IMG/VR virus record: IMGVR_UViG_3300008464_000003
Span: 1-36,835 of that record
Direction: 5' to 3' (one strand)
Origin: a virus
Length of the DNA: 36,835 nucleotides
Part shown: one piece after another, positions 30,199 through 36,815 of the stretch
Layout of the letters: each line of letters opens with the position of its first letter
How positions within the stretch are numbered: position 1 is the stretch's first letter
Notes under the pieces: generated by a model
Told to the model about the DNA's origin: nothing
Databases searched by the model: none
What the model saw: only the letters and a program-made list of their open reading frames with translations
Translations under genes and position numbers: made by a program

Positions 30199-30503
30199 TT
30201 TACATCCTTAGCTATACTGTAAAAACCTACTGGCCTTTGAGAGTGTTGTAATTTAACTGTTTCAATAATCACAACGCCTTTGTCTTTCTGCGTAGTCAAT
30301 CTTCTTGCTATAGCTGCTCGACTTCTACCGGTTACCTTTGATAACTGAGGTATTGACATAGGCTTGTCTTTAATTGCTAGTAATATACTAGCTAGGAATC
30401 TATCGCCATCTTCAACTCTTGTACACCCTATTACATCGCCCGATGTATAATCATCAACACAGCCTAAAGGTTTAATTCTTCTTAACGCTTTCATGTTTAA
30501 CAT
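30192..30503 (-). CDS. winged-helix transcription factor-like protein, copy 2
   Basis: A 103-residue protein beginning MLNMKALRRIKPLG. The domain at residues 35-80 (FLASILLAIKDKPMSIPQLS, RSRAAIARRLTTQKDKGVVI) is a winged helix with a basic recognition helix. It overlaps copy 1 by seven bases. It has two unusual cysteines (GCVDD, IGCTR). Role probably DNA binding in early control. Confidence 0.7.
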   Translation of the reverse strand: MLNMKALRRIKPLGCVDDYTSGDVIGCTRVEDGDRFLASILLAIKDKPMSIPQLSKVTGRSRAAIARRLTTQKDKGVVIIETVKLQHSQRPVGFYSIAKDVKC

Positions 30504-30634
30504 TGCTCTCCCTTCAACTCATCATTAATCTTAGCAACCTTAGCGCGGCATTCTATCAACTCTAATTCTGCCGCCTCATTCTCTGCTGCTGATTCTTTTT
30601 CTAAATCTGATAGTAAATCTGTTTCGTTACTCAT
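30497..30634 (-). CDS. 45-residue acidic coiled-coil peptide
   Basis: ATG at 30634 with GAGGAAGAG upstream encodes MSNETDLLSDLEKESAAENE followed by more Glu/Ala heptads and ends KGEQC. It is coupled to the DUF551-like gene (ATGA overlap) and to the winged-helix gene. It is likely an extended helix. Function unknown. Confidence 0.65.
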   Translation of the reverse strand: MSNETDLLSDLEKESAAENEAAELELIECRAKVAKINDELKGEQC

Positions 30635-30852
30635 AAGAACTCTTCCTCTATAATTTCACTTGATGGTTGCTTAGGTAACTCCTGCCAATACAATACGTCT
30701 ATCGAGCCTTGTTCGTGGTCAGTTCCTAACATTGCAAATTCTTCATCGTGAGGTTGCCACATACCCAACCAATAACAACCATCTTCACATACACATAAAT
30801 ACTCGATTTCTTCAGTTGGTTGCTCATCATCAATATTAATCCAGTTACTCAT
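30631..30852 (-). CDS. DUF551-like protein
   Basis: A 73-residue protein: MSNWINIDDEQPTEEIEYLC, then YWLGMWQPHDEEF and a closing DVLYWQELPKQPSSE. The W-I-x-x-x-D-E-x-P start and the yWxxLPxxP end are the hallmark of DUF551, common in phage early regions. No function is established. AGAGGG lies before the ATG. Confidence 0.75.
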   Translation of the reverse strand: MSNWINIDDEQPTEEIEYLCVCEDGCYWLGMWQPHDEEFAMLGTDHEQGSIDVLYWQELPKQPSSEIIEEEFL

Positions 30853-30874
30853 TCTCTCTACCCTCTTTATAGTG

Positions 30875-31255
30875 TTACTGGTTGGTTAACTTGCGCCCGA
30901 CTCTAGTAATCGCGCCTCTGATTTGACCTAACTTAGTGCCAATAAAGCCCATTTCTATTTTAAGCTTTCTTGCTCTGATGCAGGACTCGCAACCATACAT
31001 ATGCAAAACTTCATCATACCCGTAAGCCTCGTATTCATATGCATCACGATTTAATATCTTTACCGCTTCATAAGCATGATTACCGCAAGTGCCGTAAATT
31101 ACATCTTCATTACTTAGCTTATCTTTACCGTCAAATACATCTTCAAATAAATCACTATATTTATGATTAGATAATTCAACGCCAATCTTACGCTTTAAGT
31201 CGCTTTTTAAATCTGCATACTTGGCGTGTTTAATAACAAGGCTCTCAATACTCAT
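30875..31255 (-). CDS. hypothetical early protein with CxxC
   Basis: A 126-residue protein. ATG at 31255 (MSIESLVIKHAKYADL) has AGGAGA upstream and is preferred to 31273. It contains YGTCGNHAYEAVKIL and MYGCESCIRARKLK; the cysteines could bind zinc. The latter half is basic (GAITRVGRKLTNQ). Family not recognised. Confidence 0.65.
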   Translation of the reverse strand: MSIESLVIKHAKYADLKSDLKRKIGVELSNHKYSDLFEDVFDGKDKLSNEDVIYGTCGNHAYEAVKILNRDAYEYEAYGYDEVLHMYGCESCIRARKLKIEMGFIGTKLGQIRGAITRVGRKLTNQ

Positions 31256-31307
31256 ACTATCTCCTATTGCCATTAGGCTTAAACGCTATGCGCTATGCGT
31301 TGGTTAT

Positions 31308-31673
31308 TTAGCGCTTATTTACTAAATCATAATACTTGGTCATAAATTCATCGCGTGATTTCTGCGCGCTGTTAAGTGTTCGTTCTAATGCTGATATCTC
31401 TTTTTCTGCTATCTTGCTACTTGATTGAGCAACTAGCCTTGTGGCATTATCTAGCGCTGTAGACACATTCGCATCACAAGACGTCCAGCCACCATAGCCA
31501 CCATCTGTTAATCCGTTAATTATCTGGTCGGCAACGTGTTTTATTATCGTATCACTACAACTTAACTGCTCTATAAGTTGTTGCTCTTGCTCGCCTGATA
31601 GACTACTTAATATATCAACTATATTAATAGTTAGGTTATCACCTGTTAATTTTGCTTCAATACTCATGTCCAT
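31308..31673 (-). CDS. hypothetical early protein
   Basis: A 121-residue protein, mainly helical, with a charged C-terminal coiled coil (SKIAEKEISALERTLNSAQK). Two in-frame starts (31673, 31667) are close and both have GAGAG upstream; a short GGYGGWTSC loop lies in the middle. Unknown function. The 52-base gap to the next gene holds a tandem CGCTATG repeat. Confidence 0.6.
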   Translation of the reverse strand: MDMSIEAKLTGDNLTINIVDILSSLSGEQEQQLIEQLSCSDTIIKHVADQIINGLTDGGYGGWTSCDANVSTALDNATRLVAQSSSKIAEKEISALERTLNSAQKSRDEFMTKYYDLVNKR

Positions 31674-31731
31674 CTCTCTTGTTGCTTGTTAAGTTGAGCA
31701 ACCATTGCACTGCAACAGCTGCTAGTGGGTG

Positions 31732-32124
31732 TTACTTTTCTATAACCTGTGGGCAATACTTGTTTTTCCATGCTGAATAAGCGTTAACTGTATTTGACAG
31801 TGCACCAGTCGGGTTTTCTTCCATGGTGTCACTGGCTTTTATATGAGTAAAAGCAATAGCCACAATAGCTGAAACTATAACTACAGTAACTGTAAGGATA
31901 GTGATTGGCATTGTCCATATAACATAACCAACAGATATTGACGCTGCAATTCCTGCAAACAAACACCCAAGAAAAGCGCCAGTCAATATCGCCCCTACTG
32001 ATACCATTATAAAACCCCAAAATACCGACCAGAACAAACTGCAAAAATTTGATGATACACAATCATTACCCCAGTTCGTGTCTAACTTCCAAATACTTGA
32101 TCCTTTCTTAACTGTAATATTCAT
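31732..32124 (-). CDS. membrane protein with two or three TM segments
   Basis: A 130-residue protein, the first gene of the leftward early operon. Hydrophobic stretches at about residues 30-45 (LFWSVFWGFIMVSVGAI), 46-70 and 72-93 (MPITILTVTVVIVSAIVAIA) are followed by a soluble tail with NKYCPQ. Immediate-early membrane proteins in phages sometimes block superinfection, but no family is recognised here. Confidence 0.7.
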   Translation of the reverse strand: MNITVKKGSSIWKLDTNWGNDCVSSNFCSLFWSVFWGFIMVSVGAILTGAFLGCLFAGIAASISVGYVIWTMPITILTVTVVIVSAIVAIAFTHIKASDTMEENPTGALSNTVNAYSAWKNKYCPQVIEK

Positions 32125-32169
32125 CTTTATCTCTCTCTATTGGTTGGTTGTATTTTGTAACTGAGACTA

Positions 32170-32198
32170 ACTTTAGCGGGTATCGTTTAATGTGTCAA
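32170..32198 (-). promoter_or_regulatory. predicted leftward early promoter
   Basis: On the minus strand TTGACA (32193-32198), a 17-base spacer and TAAAGT (32170-32175) give a consensus -35 and fair -10, 46 bases before the first leftward gene. It faces away from the replication operon promoter across an AT-rich operator-like segment. Confidence 0.7.
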
Positions 32199-32207
32199 TA
32201 TAAAATA

Positions 32208-32227
32208 TTATATAAATTACTATATAA
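32208..32227. promoter_or_regulatory. perfect inverted repeat between divergent promoters
   Basis: TTATATA (32208-32214) and TATATAA (32221-32227) flank six bases. It lies just upstream of both divergent -35 elements, a natural place for an operator. The RHH regulator encoded at 32293 is the obvious candidate to bind it. The surrounding 70 bases are very AT-rich, so it could also be an unwinding element. Confidence 0.5.
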
Positions 32228-32232
32228 AATCC

Positions 32233-32261
32233 TTTACTGTTTTATATGTATATGCAATACT
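32233..32261 (+). promoter_or_regulatory. predicted rightward promoter of the replication operon
   Basis: TTTACT (32233-32238), 17 bases, AATACT (32256-32261). It lies 32 bases before the RHH regulator gene and drives the replication operon. Confidence 0.5.
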
Positions 32262-32292
32262 TCAGCTGTCTTTTACGAATAGGAATAATTAT

Positions 32293-32490
32293 ATGAAAAT
32301 GTTAGGTATACAGTTCAGCGACACCCAAGCGTTAAAAATTAAAGATACTGCTTTAGTTGTGAATTCAGATTCTAGTAAGGTAGCAAGGGCAGCTATGCGT
32401 TTAGGGTTGATGCAGATTAATGCTTTAGCTGCTAGGGATATAGATAAGGCTGTAGATTTGGTTTTGATCAATGACGTTAAGTCTAGATAG
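32293..32490 (+). CDS. ribbon-helix-helix (Arc/CopG-like) regulator
   Basis: A 65-residue protein. A short strand (MKMLGIQFSD) is followed by helices TQALKIKDTAL and SDSSKVARAAMRLGLMQINAL, the pattern of ribbon-helix-helix dimers, in which the paired strand sits in the DNA major groove. It is the first gene after the divergent control region and so probably controls early transcription. AGGAATAATT precedes the ATG. Fold call from pattern only. Confidence 0.65.
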   Translation: MKMLGIQFSDTQALKIKDTALVVNSDSSKVARAAMRLGLMQINALAARDIDKAVDLVLINDVKSR

Positions 32491-32504
32491 CGCACATAAA
32501 AAAA
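32488..32504. repeat. 17-bp repeat shared by two leftward terminators, copy 1
   Basis: TAGCGCACATAAAAAAA at 32488-32504 is identical to 36251-36267. In both places it forms the downstream T-tract and following bases of a leftward terminator on the minus strand. Confidence 0.8.
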
Positions 32505-32524
32505 GCTCCCGTCCAAAAGAGCTT
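32498..32524 (-). terminator. leftward rho-independent terminator
   Basis: On the minus strand AAGCTC (complement of 32519-32524), a 10-base loop and GAGCTT (complement of 32503-32508) are followed by five more T (complement of 32498-32502). It would stop antisense transcription entering the regulator gene from the replication operon side. Confidence 0.7.
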
Positions 32525-32547
32525 AGTTAGCAACGAGGTAATTATAC

Positions 32548-33270
32548 ATGAAATGGTTTAAGCATGATACTGATGCAAACATGGACGCTAAACTTCAAGA
32601 GGTAATGCTTGATTACGGTTTAGAGGGTTATGGGTTGTATTGGTATTGCATAGAGTTAATAGCGCAAAGAGTTAACGGTGATAACTTAACATTTGAGCTT
32701 GAGCATGATTGCAGAATCATAGCCAGAAATACAGGCTCAACACCTCAGAAAGTTGAGCAGATGATGAAGTCATTTATTAACTTAGGTTTATTAAATGCAG
32801 ATAACGGGCATGTTTTTTGTTTGAAACTAGCCTCTCGTTGTGATGACTTTACAGCAAAGGCAGTTAGACGGAATGGAGTAAAACCCGTTACAAATCAAGA
32901 GGTCGGAGTATGTCCGAGTTTGTCGGTTTTTGTCCCTCTAGAAGAAGAAGTAAGAAATAGAAGTAAGAAGAAGAGTATAGATATATGTCAACTTGTCGTT
33001 GACGAGTTCAATTCTAAGTTATCTGAATTAGGACAGGTTAAGGTTTTATCTGATAAGCGTAAAGCTTGGATTAAAGGCTCGATTAAGCAGATGGAAAAAA
33101 CAGATAATGATTTCTCTCAGATTGAAACGTGGGTAAGATATTTTAACTTTGTTTCAGAGCAAGATTTTCTTATGGGTAGAAAAGCAAATTCAGATTTCAC
33201 TGCAAGCTTTGATTTCCTGGTAAACAAAAATAACTTATTAAAAGTGGTAGAGGGAAATTATGATAATTAA
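32548..33270 (+). CDS. replication initiator-like protein (DUF4373-type N-terminus)
   Basis: A 240-residue protein. MKWFKHDTDANMDAKLQEVM followed by YGLEGYGLYWYCIELIAQR is the Lin1244/DUF4373 pattern found in phage replication proteins, a winged-helix domain. The middle is variable (EEEVRNRSKKKS). The C-terminal half (IKQMEKTDNDFSQIETWVRY, DFTASFDFLVNKNNLLKV) resembles the helicase-loading end of DnaD-like or lambda O-like proteins. The DnaB gene overlaps its end by 11 bases. It probably recognises the phage origin and brings the helicase to it. Confidence 0.75.
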   Translation: MKWFKHDTDANMDAKLQEVMLDYGLEGYGLYWYCIELIAQRVNGDNLTFELEHDCRIIARNTGSTPQKVEQMMKSFINLGLLNADNGHVFCLKLASRCDDFTAKAVRRNGVKPVTNQEVGVCPSLSVFVPLEEEVRNRSKKKSIDICQLVVDEFNSKLSELGQVKVLSDKRKAWIKGSIKQMEKTDNDFSQIETWVRYFNFVSEQDFLMGRKANSDFTASFDFLVNKNNLLKVVEGNYDN

Positions 33271-34633
33271 CGAGCCACCAAAAAACACCGAAGTTGAACA
33301 GCAAATAATTGGCGCACTAATTAAAGATCCAACGCATTCAAACAGTAGAGAAACAATTGACAGCCTTTGTGATGATGATTTCTTTAGTATGGCTCACAGG
33401 TTAATTTTTAACGAAATAAAAACCATGAGCGAAAACAAAGAAGCTATTGACTTGGTAACTGTTGATAATAATCTTTCAAAGAAAACTGATCAATACGGTG
33501 GTTTTGTTTATCTTGCAGACTTAAACAAAAACACAACTGGTAATTACAATCTACCCGCTTACGTGGCTATTATTAAAAAATGCTCACAACTAAGAAAACT
33601 ATCAAAGATATTGTTTGATGCTGCTGAAATGATAAACCAAGGCGCTGAGCCTGTAGAAATCACAGAGATAATTGACAACGAGCTTAAAGATGCCGCTGTA
33701 AGCTCGTCAGGGGCAGAATTAAGGCATATTCAAACGGTAGAAGGTGATTGGTTAGATAGGCTACAAGATCGCATGGATAGAGGCGGTGCAATCTCTGGCT
33801 TGACTACAGGTATAGATAAGCTAGATGAGAGAATTAACGGCATTGGTGATGAATCTTTGGTGGTTGTTGCTGGCGCTCCTTCAATGGGTAAGACTTTATT
33901 CTGTCAAACTCTTGCGGCTAACGTGGGTGTTGATCAAAAGAAAAATGTAATGTTTTTCTCGTTGGAAATGTCAGAGATTGAATTATTTGAAAGATTCGTT
34001 TCAGGTGTGGGGAATATACCCGCTAACAATTTAAGGTCAGCTAGGCTTGGTGATGATGGTTTTGGCAAAGCAGAAACCGCGCTTGCAGCTTTAAGGCAGT
34101 CTGGCATATATATTACAGACCAGCCGAAGCAATCAGTCGGACAAATACGGGCAAAGGTTCGCAGGCATAAAGTAAAACACCCTGACTTATCAGCTATTTT
34201 TATTGATTACCTTGGCTTAATGAAATTAGGTAAAGCTGATAGGCATGATATTGCAGTTGGTAACATTACGCGCGACCTTAAAGAATTAGCTAAAGAAGTT
34301 AAAGTCCCTATTATTTTATGTGTTCAAGCAAACCGATATAAAGCACCAATGCGCCCTAATATGTCAAACCTGAAAGACTCAAGCTGTATTGAAGCTGATG
34401 CAGACTTAATTATGTTCGTACATCGTCAAGAAGTATTAGAACCCGAAACATTGTTAAAAGGTGTGACTGAATTAATCATAGCTAAAGATCGGCACAGTGA
34501 TGGTAACGGAACTGTTTACCTAGAAAAGATTAACGGGGCGTTTATACCGCTATCAGAAAATCAAGTCGCACAAATGGCGCACGAAGAAGAGAAAAGATTA
34601 AACCCAGCACCGCCAACGCGCGGAATGAAATAA
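33260..34633 (+). CDS. dnaB: replicative DNA helicase
   Basis: A 457-residue DnaB-family helicase. N-terminal domain: EVEQQIIGALIKDP and FFSMAHRLIFNEIK (residues 11-55). The linker is GLTTGIDKLDERINGI. Walker A is GAPSMGKT (205-212), followed by FFSLEMS and Walker B AIFIDYLGLMKL. The H4 region is VQANRYKAPMRPNMSNLKDS with IEADADLIMFVHR, where usual DnaB has SQLNR; Ser-Gln-Leu is replaced by Val-Gln-Ala. It unwinds DNA ahead of the phage fork. Length is typical. Confidence 0.95.
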   Translation: MIINEPPKNTEVEQQIIGALIKDPTHSNSRETIDSLCDDDFFSMAHRLIFNEIKTMSENKEAIDLVTVDNNLSKKTDQYGGFVYLADLNKNTTGNYNLPAYVAIIKKCSQLRKLSKILFDAAEMINQGAEPVEITEIIDNELKDAAVSSSGAELRHIQTVEGDWLDRLQDRMDRGGAISGLTTGIDKLDERINGIGDESLVVVAGAPSMGKTLFCQTLAANVGVDQKKNVMFFSLEMSEIELFERFVSGVGNIPANNLRSARLGDDGFGKAETALAALRQSGIYITDQPKQSVGQIRAKVRRHKVKHPDLSAIFIDYLGLMKLGKADRHDIAVGNITRDLKELAKEVKVPIILCVQANRYKAPMRPNMSNLKDSSCIEADADLIMFVHRQEVLEPETLLKGVTELIIAKDRHSDGNGTVYLEKINGAFIPLSENQVAQMAHEEEKRLNPAPPTRGMK

Positions 34634-34663
34634 AACAAACCAAATAAACAAAGAGGGTATAAG

Positions 34664-35083
34664 ATGAATAAATTCAAGCAAGGGGATACATTCGATATTG
34701 AATACCCTTTTCATAATCAAGGCTGTGGATTTTATAACGGGGTTATCGAAACAATGTTAACTCCAGGTTGTCACCGCGACACTGAGCAAGAAGATCAAGG
34801 ATGGGGTTATCAGGAGTGTGTTTATTGGACTGCTAATTTTATGGGTAAAATAAGCTATGAGGTAATGGCTATTGCAGAAATGCCCGGTAAATACATGAAT
34901 AGAGTTATCGTTAAATATCATTACATTTTACCAGGCGGTGAAGTTTACGGAAGATCACAAATGAAAACGCTAACGGTTGGTAAGTTATCAAAGCAGATTG
35001 AAAACGATAGTGTATTTCCTTGTGAGTATGAAATAGAAGAGAGCCACCAATCATATAAAAAAACAGCAAGCAACAGTTTTTAA
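34664..35083 (+). CDS. hypothetical protein of replication operon
   Basis: A 139-residue protein beginning MNKFKQGDTFDIEYPFHNQG. It has a beta-barrel-like start and aromatic segments (GWGYQECVYWTANFMG). It has three or four cysteines and a Ser/Lys-rich end. GAGGG precedes the ATG. Family not recognised; placed directly after dnaB. Confidence 0.7.
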   Translation: MNKFKQGDTFDIEYPFHNQGCGFYNGVIETMLTPGCHRDTEQEDQGWGYQECVYWTANFMGKISYEVMAIAEMPGKYMNRVIVKYHYILPGGEVYGRSQMKTLTVGKLSKQIENDSVFPCEYEIEESHQSYKKTASNSF

Positions 35084-35108
35084 CTAACAATACAAAAGGA
35101 GAGTAGTA

Positions 35109-35297
35109 ATGAGTGAACAAAGAATCCTGCTTTTAACATTAAGAACCAAGAGGGATGCTAAAATTATATCTAAAGCTGTCGAATGGAATTTTGGTGTATG
35201 CCCTCAAGATGAGTGGTTTGATGATTTAGTTGAAAAAACAGGATTGGATAATATCGAACTAACAAAGCTAAAAATAGAAAAATGGCCTAACACATAA
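35109..35297 (+). CDS. hypothetical small protein
   Basis: A 62-residue protein beginning MSEQRILLLTLRTKRDAKII. It reads as strand-helix-helix and ends LKIEKWPNT. AAAGGAGAG lies before the ATG. No recognised family. Confidence 0.7.
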   Translation: MSEQRILLLTLRTKRDAKIISKAVEWNFGVCPQDEWFDDLVEKTGLDNIELTKLKIEKWPNT

Positions 35298-35322
35298 ACT
35301 AAAACAGATAGAGGTAATAGAG

Positions 35323-35496
35323 ATGAAGGTATTAGTTTGCGGGAACGATCAAGGTTTAGCTCAACTAATTAAAAATATATTGCGTGATGCTGAAATGCTA
35401 GCAAACGAACCTAAGCCAAACATAGAAATAATCCAGCATGATTATGGGTGGTATAGAAAGTTCGAAAAGAAAGATAAGAAGCGTAATTTTAAATAA
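35323..35496 (+). CDS. hypothetical 57-residue protein
   Basis: ATG at 35323 with GAGG nine bases upstream encodes MKVLVCGNDQGLAQLIKNIL, a strand-helix start like a small Rossmann unit, then a strand (IEIIQHDYGWY) and a strongly basic tail (KFEKKDKKRNFK). It lies in the gap between two small genes of the replication operon. Function unknown. Confidence 0.65.
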   Translation: MKVLVCGNDQGLAQLIKNILRDAEMLANEPKPNIEIIQHDYGWYRKFEKKDKKRNFK

Positions 35497-35519
35497 CCAA
35501 CATAAGAGAGGGTAAGAGA

Positions 35520-35729
35520 ATGATTAAATGTGGCAAAGTTTGCCATGGAACAAAAAGCAGAGCCAAGCTTGCAATTAAGCAATTGAGAAATAAAGGTCAC
35601 AGCAGAAAGCTAAGAATTTACTTTTGTGATAATTGCGAGTGTTGGCATACAACAAGCTTTACCGCTAAGGCGATAGCTGAAATGAAAGATAAACGAATGG
35701 AGAATATAAATGACGACAATAGTCTATGA
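35520..35729 (+). CDS. small zinc-ribbon protein
   Basis: A 69-residue basic protein beginning MIKCGKVCHGTKSRAKLAIK. A CxxxC at residues 4-8 and FCDNCECWHTTS at about 35-46 form a treble-clef-like or ribbon zinc site; phage proteins with a C..C..WHlTS motif are common. It overlaps the HslV-like gene by 20 bases. It may bind nucleic acid. Confidence 0.7.
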   Translation: MIKCGKVCHGTKSRAKLAIKQLRNKGHSRKLRIYFCDNCECWHTTSFTAKAIAEMKDKRMENINDDNSL

Positions 35730-36150
35730 TCATAAAAACAAACAAGTAGCGTGTGACAGCAGAGAAACTGGTGGAGGCGTCTTATTTACAGATGAGGCAA
35801 TCAAATATAAGGTAGTCGGTGATGATGTGTGGTTTATCTGCGGCAGCAAGTCAGACGTAGCTATATTTATTGATACCTTTGAACATAACTCGCATTCGCC
35901 TGATAACGTTAACTGTGGCGGGATAGTTGTTCGTGATGGCGTCTGCTACAAAGCGTGTAACGAAGATGGAGTGTATAAGCTTGACGAACTGCCATGCAAT
36001 GAATCTTTAGGCTCTGGCGGTTGGTTGGCAATGGCTGCTGTTGATTTAGGTAAAACAGCAAGGCAAGCGGTTAAGTATGCAATGACTCGGGATTTATATA
36101 CTGGCGGTAAAGTTCATGTTTACGACATTGAAAAGGGTGAGTTTATCTAG
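35710..36150 (+). CDS. HslV/20S proteasome-like Ntn hydrolase
   Basis: A 146-residue protein resembling HslV. It starts MTTIVYDHKNKQVACDS; if Met is removed Thr2 is the N-terminal nucleophile. D16 in ACDSR and K32 or K34 in EAIKYKV occupy the places of HslV Asp17 and Lys33. Later SLGSGGWLAMAAVDLGKTAR matches the GSGG...A.AA helix region, and a TGGKVHVYDIEKGEF end matches the last strands. GGAGAA precedes the ATG. It may be a protease, or a proteasome-like shell with a new role. No HslU-like ATPase is visible in the phage, so host HslU or none would assist. Confidence 0.8.
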   Translation: MTTIVYDHKNKQVACDSRETGGGVLFTDEAIKYKVVGDDVWFICGSKSDVAIFIDTFEHNSHSPDNVNCGGIVVRDGVCYKACNEDGVYKLDELPCNESLGSGGWLAMAAVDLGKTARQAVKYAMTRDLYTGGKVHVYDIEKGEFI

Positions 36151-36219
36151 TATAGTGAGATTATAAACTTCCTTGTTCGTTCCTTGGTTATTTATACTCT
36201 CTCCTTGTTGTAAAGCCTA

Positions 36220-36240
36220 GCCTAACCGTTAGGCTTTTTT
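36220..36240 (+). terminator. rho-independent terminator of the replication operon
   Basis: GCCTAA (36220-36225), a three-base loop and TTAGGC (36229-36234) are followed by six T (36235-36240). It lies 70 bases after the HslV-like gene. The intervening bases (36151-36219) hold no gene. Confidence 0.85.
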
Positions 36241-36250
36241 ATTACCGGAA

Positions 36251-36281
36251 TAGCGCACATAAAAAAACCAGCAAGCGCTGG
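36251..36281 (-). terminator. leftward terminator ending the NinH-like operon
   Basis: On the minus strand CCAGC (complement of 36277-36281), a four-base loop and GCTGG (complement of 36268-36272) are followed by seven T (complement of 36261-36267). The bases after it are those of the 17-bp repeat also found at 32488-32504. It ends leftward transcription that enters from 36815 and, on a circle, from 706. Confidence 0.8.
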
Positions 36282-36289
36282 CCTTTAAT

Positions 36290-36352
36290 CTAATCTAACT
36301 CTGGTATCCATGATATTAAACACTCTACCAGGTAATCATATAGGTTAGTCAT
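36290..36352 (-). CDS. possible 20-residue peptide
   Basis: ATG at 36352 encodes MTNLYDYLVECLISWIPELD, a short amphipathic sequence. It begins three bases before the stop of the upstream leftward gene. The ribosome site (AAGAAG) is weak and overlaps the Lys-rich end of that gene, so translation is uncertain. Confidence 0.3.
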   Translation of the reverse strand: MTNLYDYLVECLISWIPELD

Positions 36353-36354
36353 TG

Positions 36355-36549
36355 TTATTTTTTCTTCTTAACTATTAGTTTTTTAGCTTCAGCTATAGCG
36401 GTTTTAACTAGCGCTGACGGCTTGGTAAATTGATTGTTTTTATACTTTTGCAAGGTTGTTATTGCTGTATTCTTTGCTAATGTCTCATCACAGCCAGCTC
36501 GTAAACAGCCTTTGTACGTTTCATTGTAAATCATATCGTTAGGGCTCAT
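36355..36549 (-). CDS. hypothetical small basic protein
   Basis: A 64-residue protein beginning MSPNDMIYNETYKGCLRAGC and ending in a Lys run (AKKLIVKKKK). Two cysteines; mostly helical. Its start shares a base with the stop of the upstream gene. Function unknown, perhaps nucleic-acid binding from its charge. Confidence 0.7.
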   Translation of the reverse strand: MSPNDMIYNETYKGCLRAGCDETLAKNTAITTLQKYKNNQFTKPSALVKTAIAEAKKLIVKKKK

Positions 36550-36815
36550 TATATTCTCGCTAATATTTTATAGTTTAACCAAGAGCGCATACAGAGCTCA
36601 CCATTTTCATTCGCATCATAACCAGCATTAAAGGCGGCTTCTGCAACTTCCTCTTCATCAATTGAGCTCTCTTCGTAATTAACCATCTCTGAGCTCGCAT
36701 CTGCAACCTCAATTGATAATTCCTCTATTTCTTGGTCTTTTTCTTCTATGGACTCATTGAGCTCACCAATTATTGTTATAAGCTCGTCAACGCTTTTGCT
36801 TTCTAAATCATCCAT
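36549..36815 (-). CDS. acidic coiled-coil small protein
   Basis: An 88-residue protein beginning MDDLESKSVDELITIIGELN. Residues 12-60 are long acidic heptads (EEKDQEIEELSIEVADASSE), followed by AAFNAGYDANENGELCMRSWLNY. The latter NAGY...W pattern occurs in many short phage proteins. Its 5' part is repeated at 1-94. It continues the NinH-like leftward operon across the contig junction. Confidence 0.75.
   Translation of the reverse strand: MDDLESKSVDELITIIGELNESIEEKDQEIEELSIEVADASSEMVNYEESSIDEEEVAEAAFNAGYDANENGELCMRSWLNYKILARI

Noticed and set aside
31829-32062. Cys/Tyr-rich 77-codon frame within the early membrane protein gene.
   Set aside because: It is in another frame of a better supported gene with promoter and normal start; composition looks like a shadow.
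18200-32545. A 13-base identity (ACGAGGTAATTAT) in the ribosome-site regions of the endonuclease and the replication initiator-like gene.
   Set aside because: Repeats of this length are expected by chance, and ribosome sites bias the sequence.
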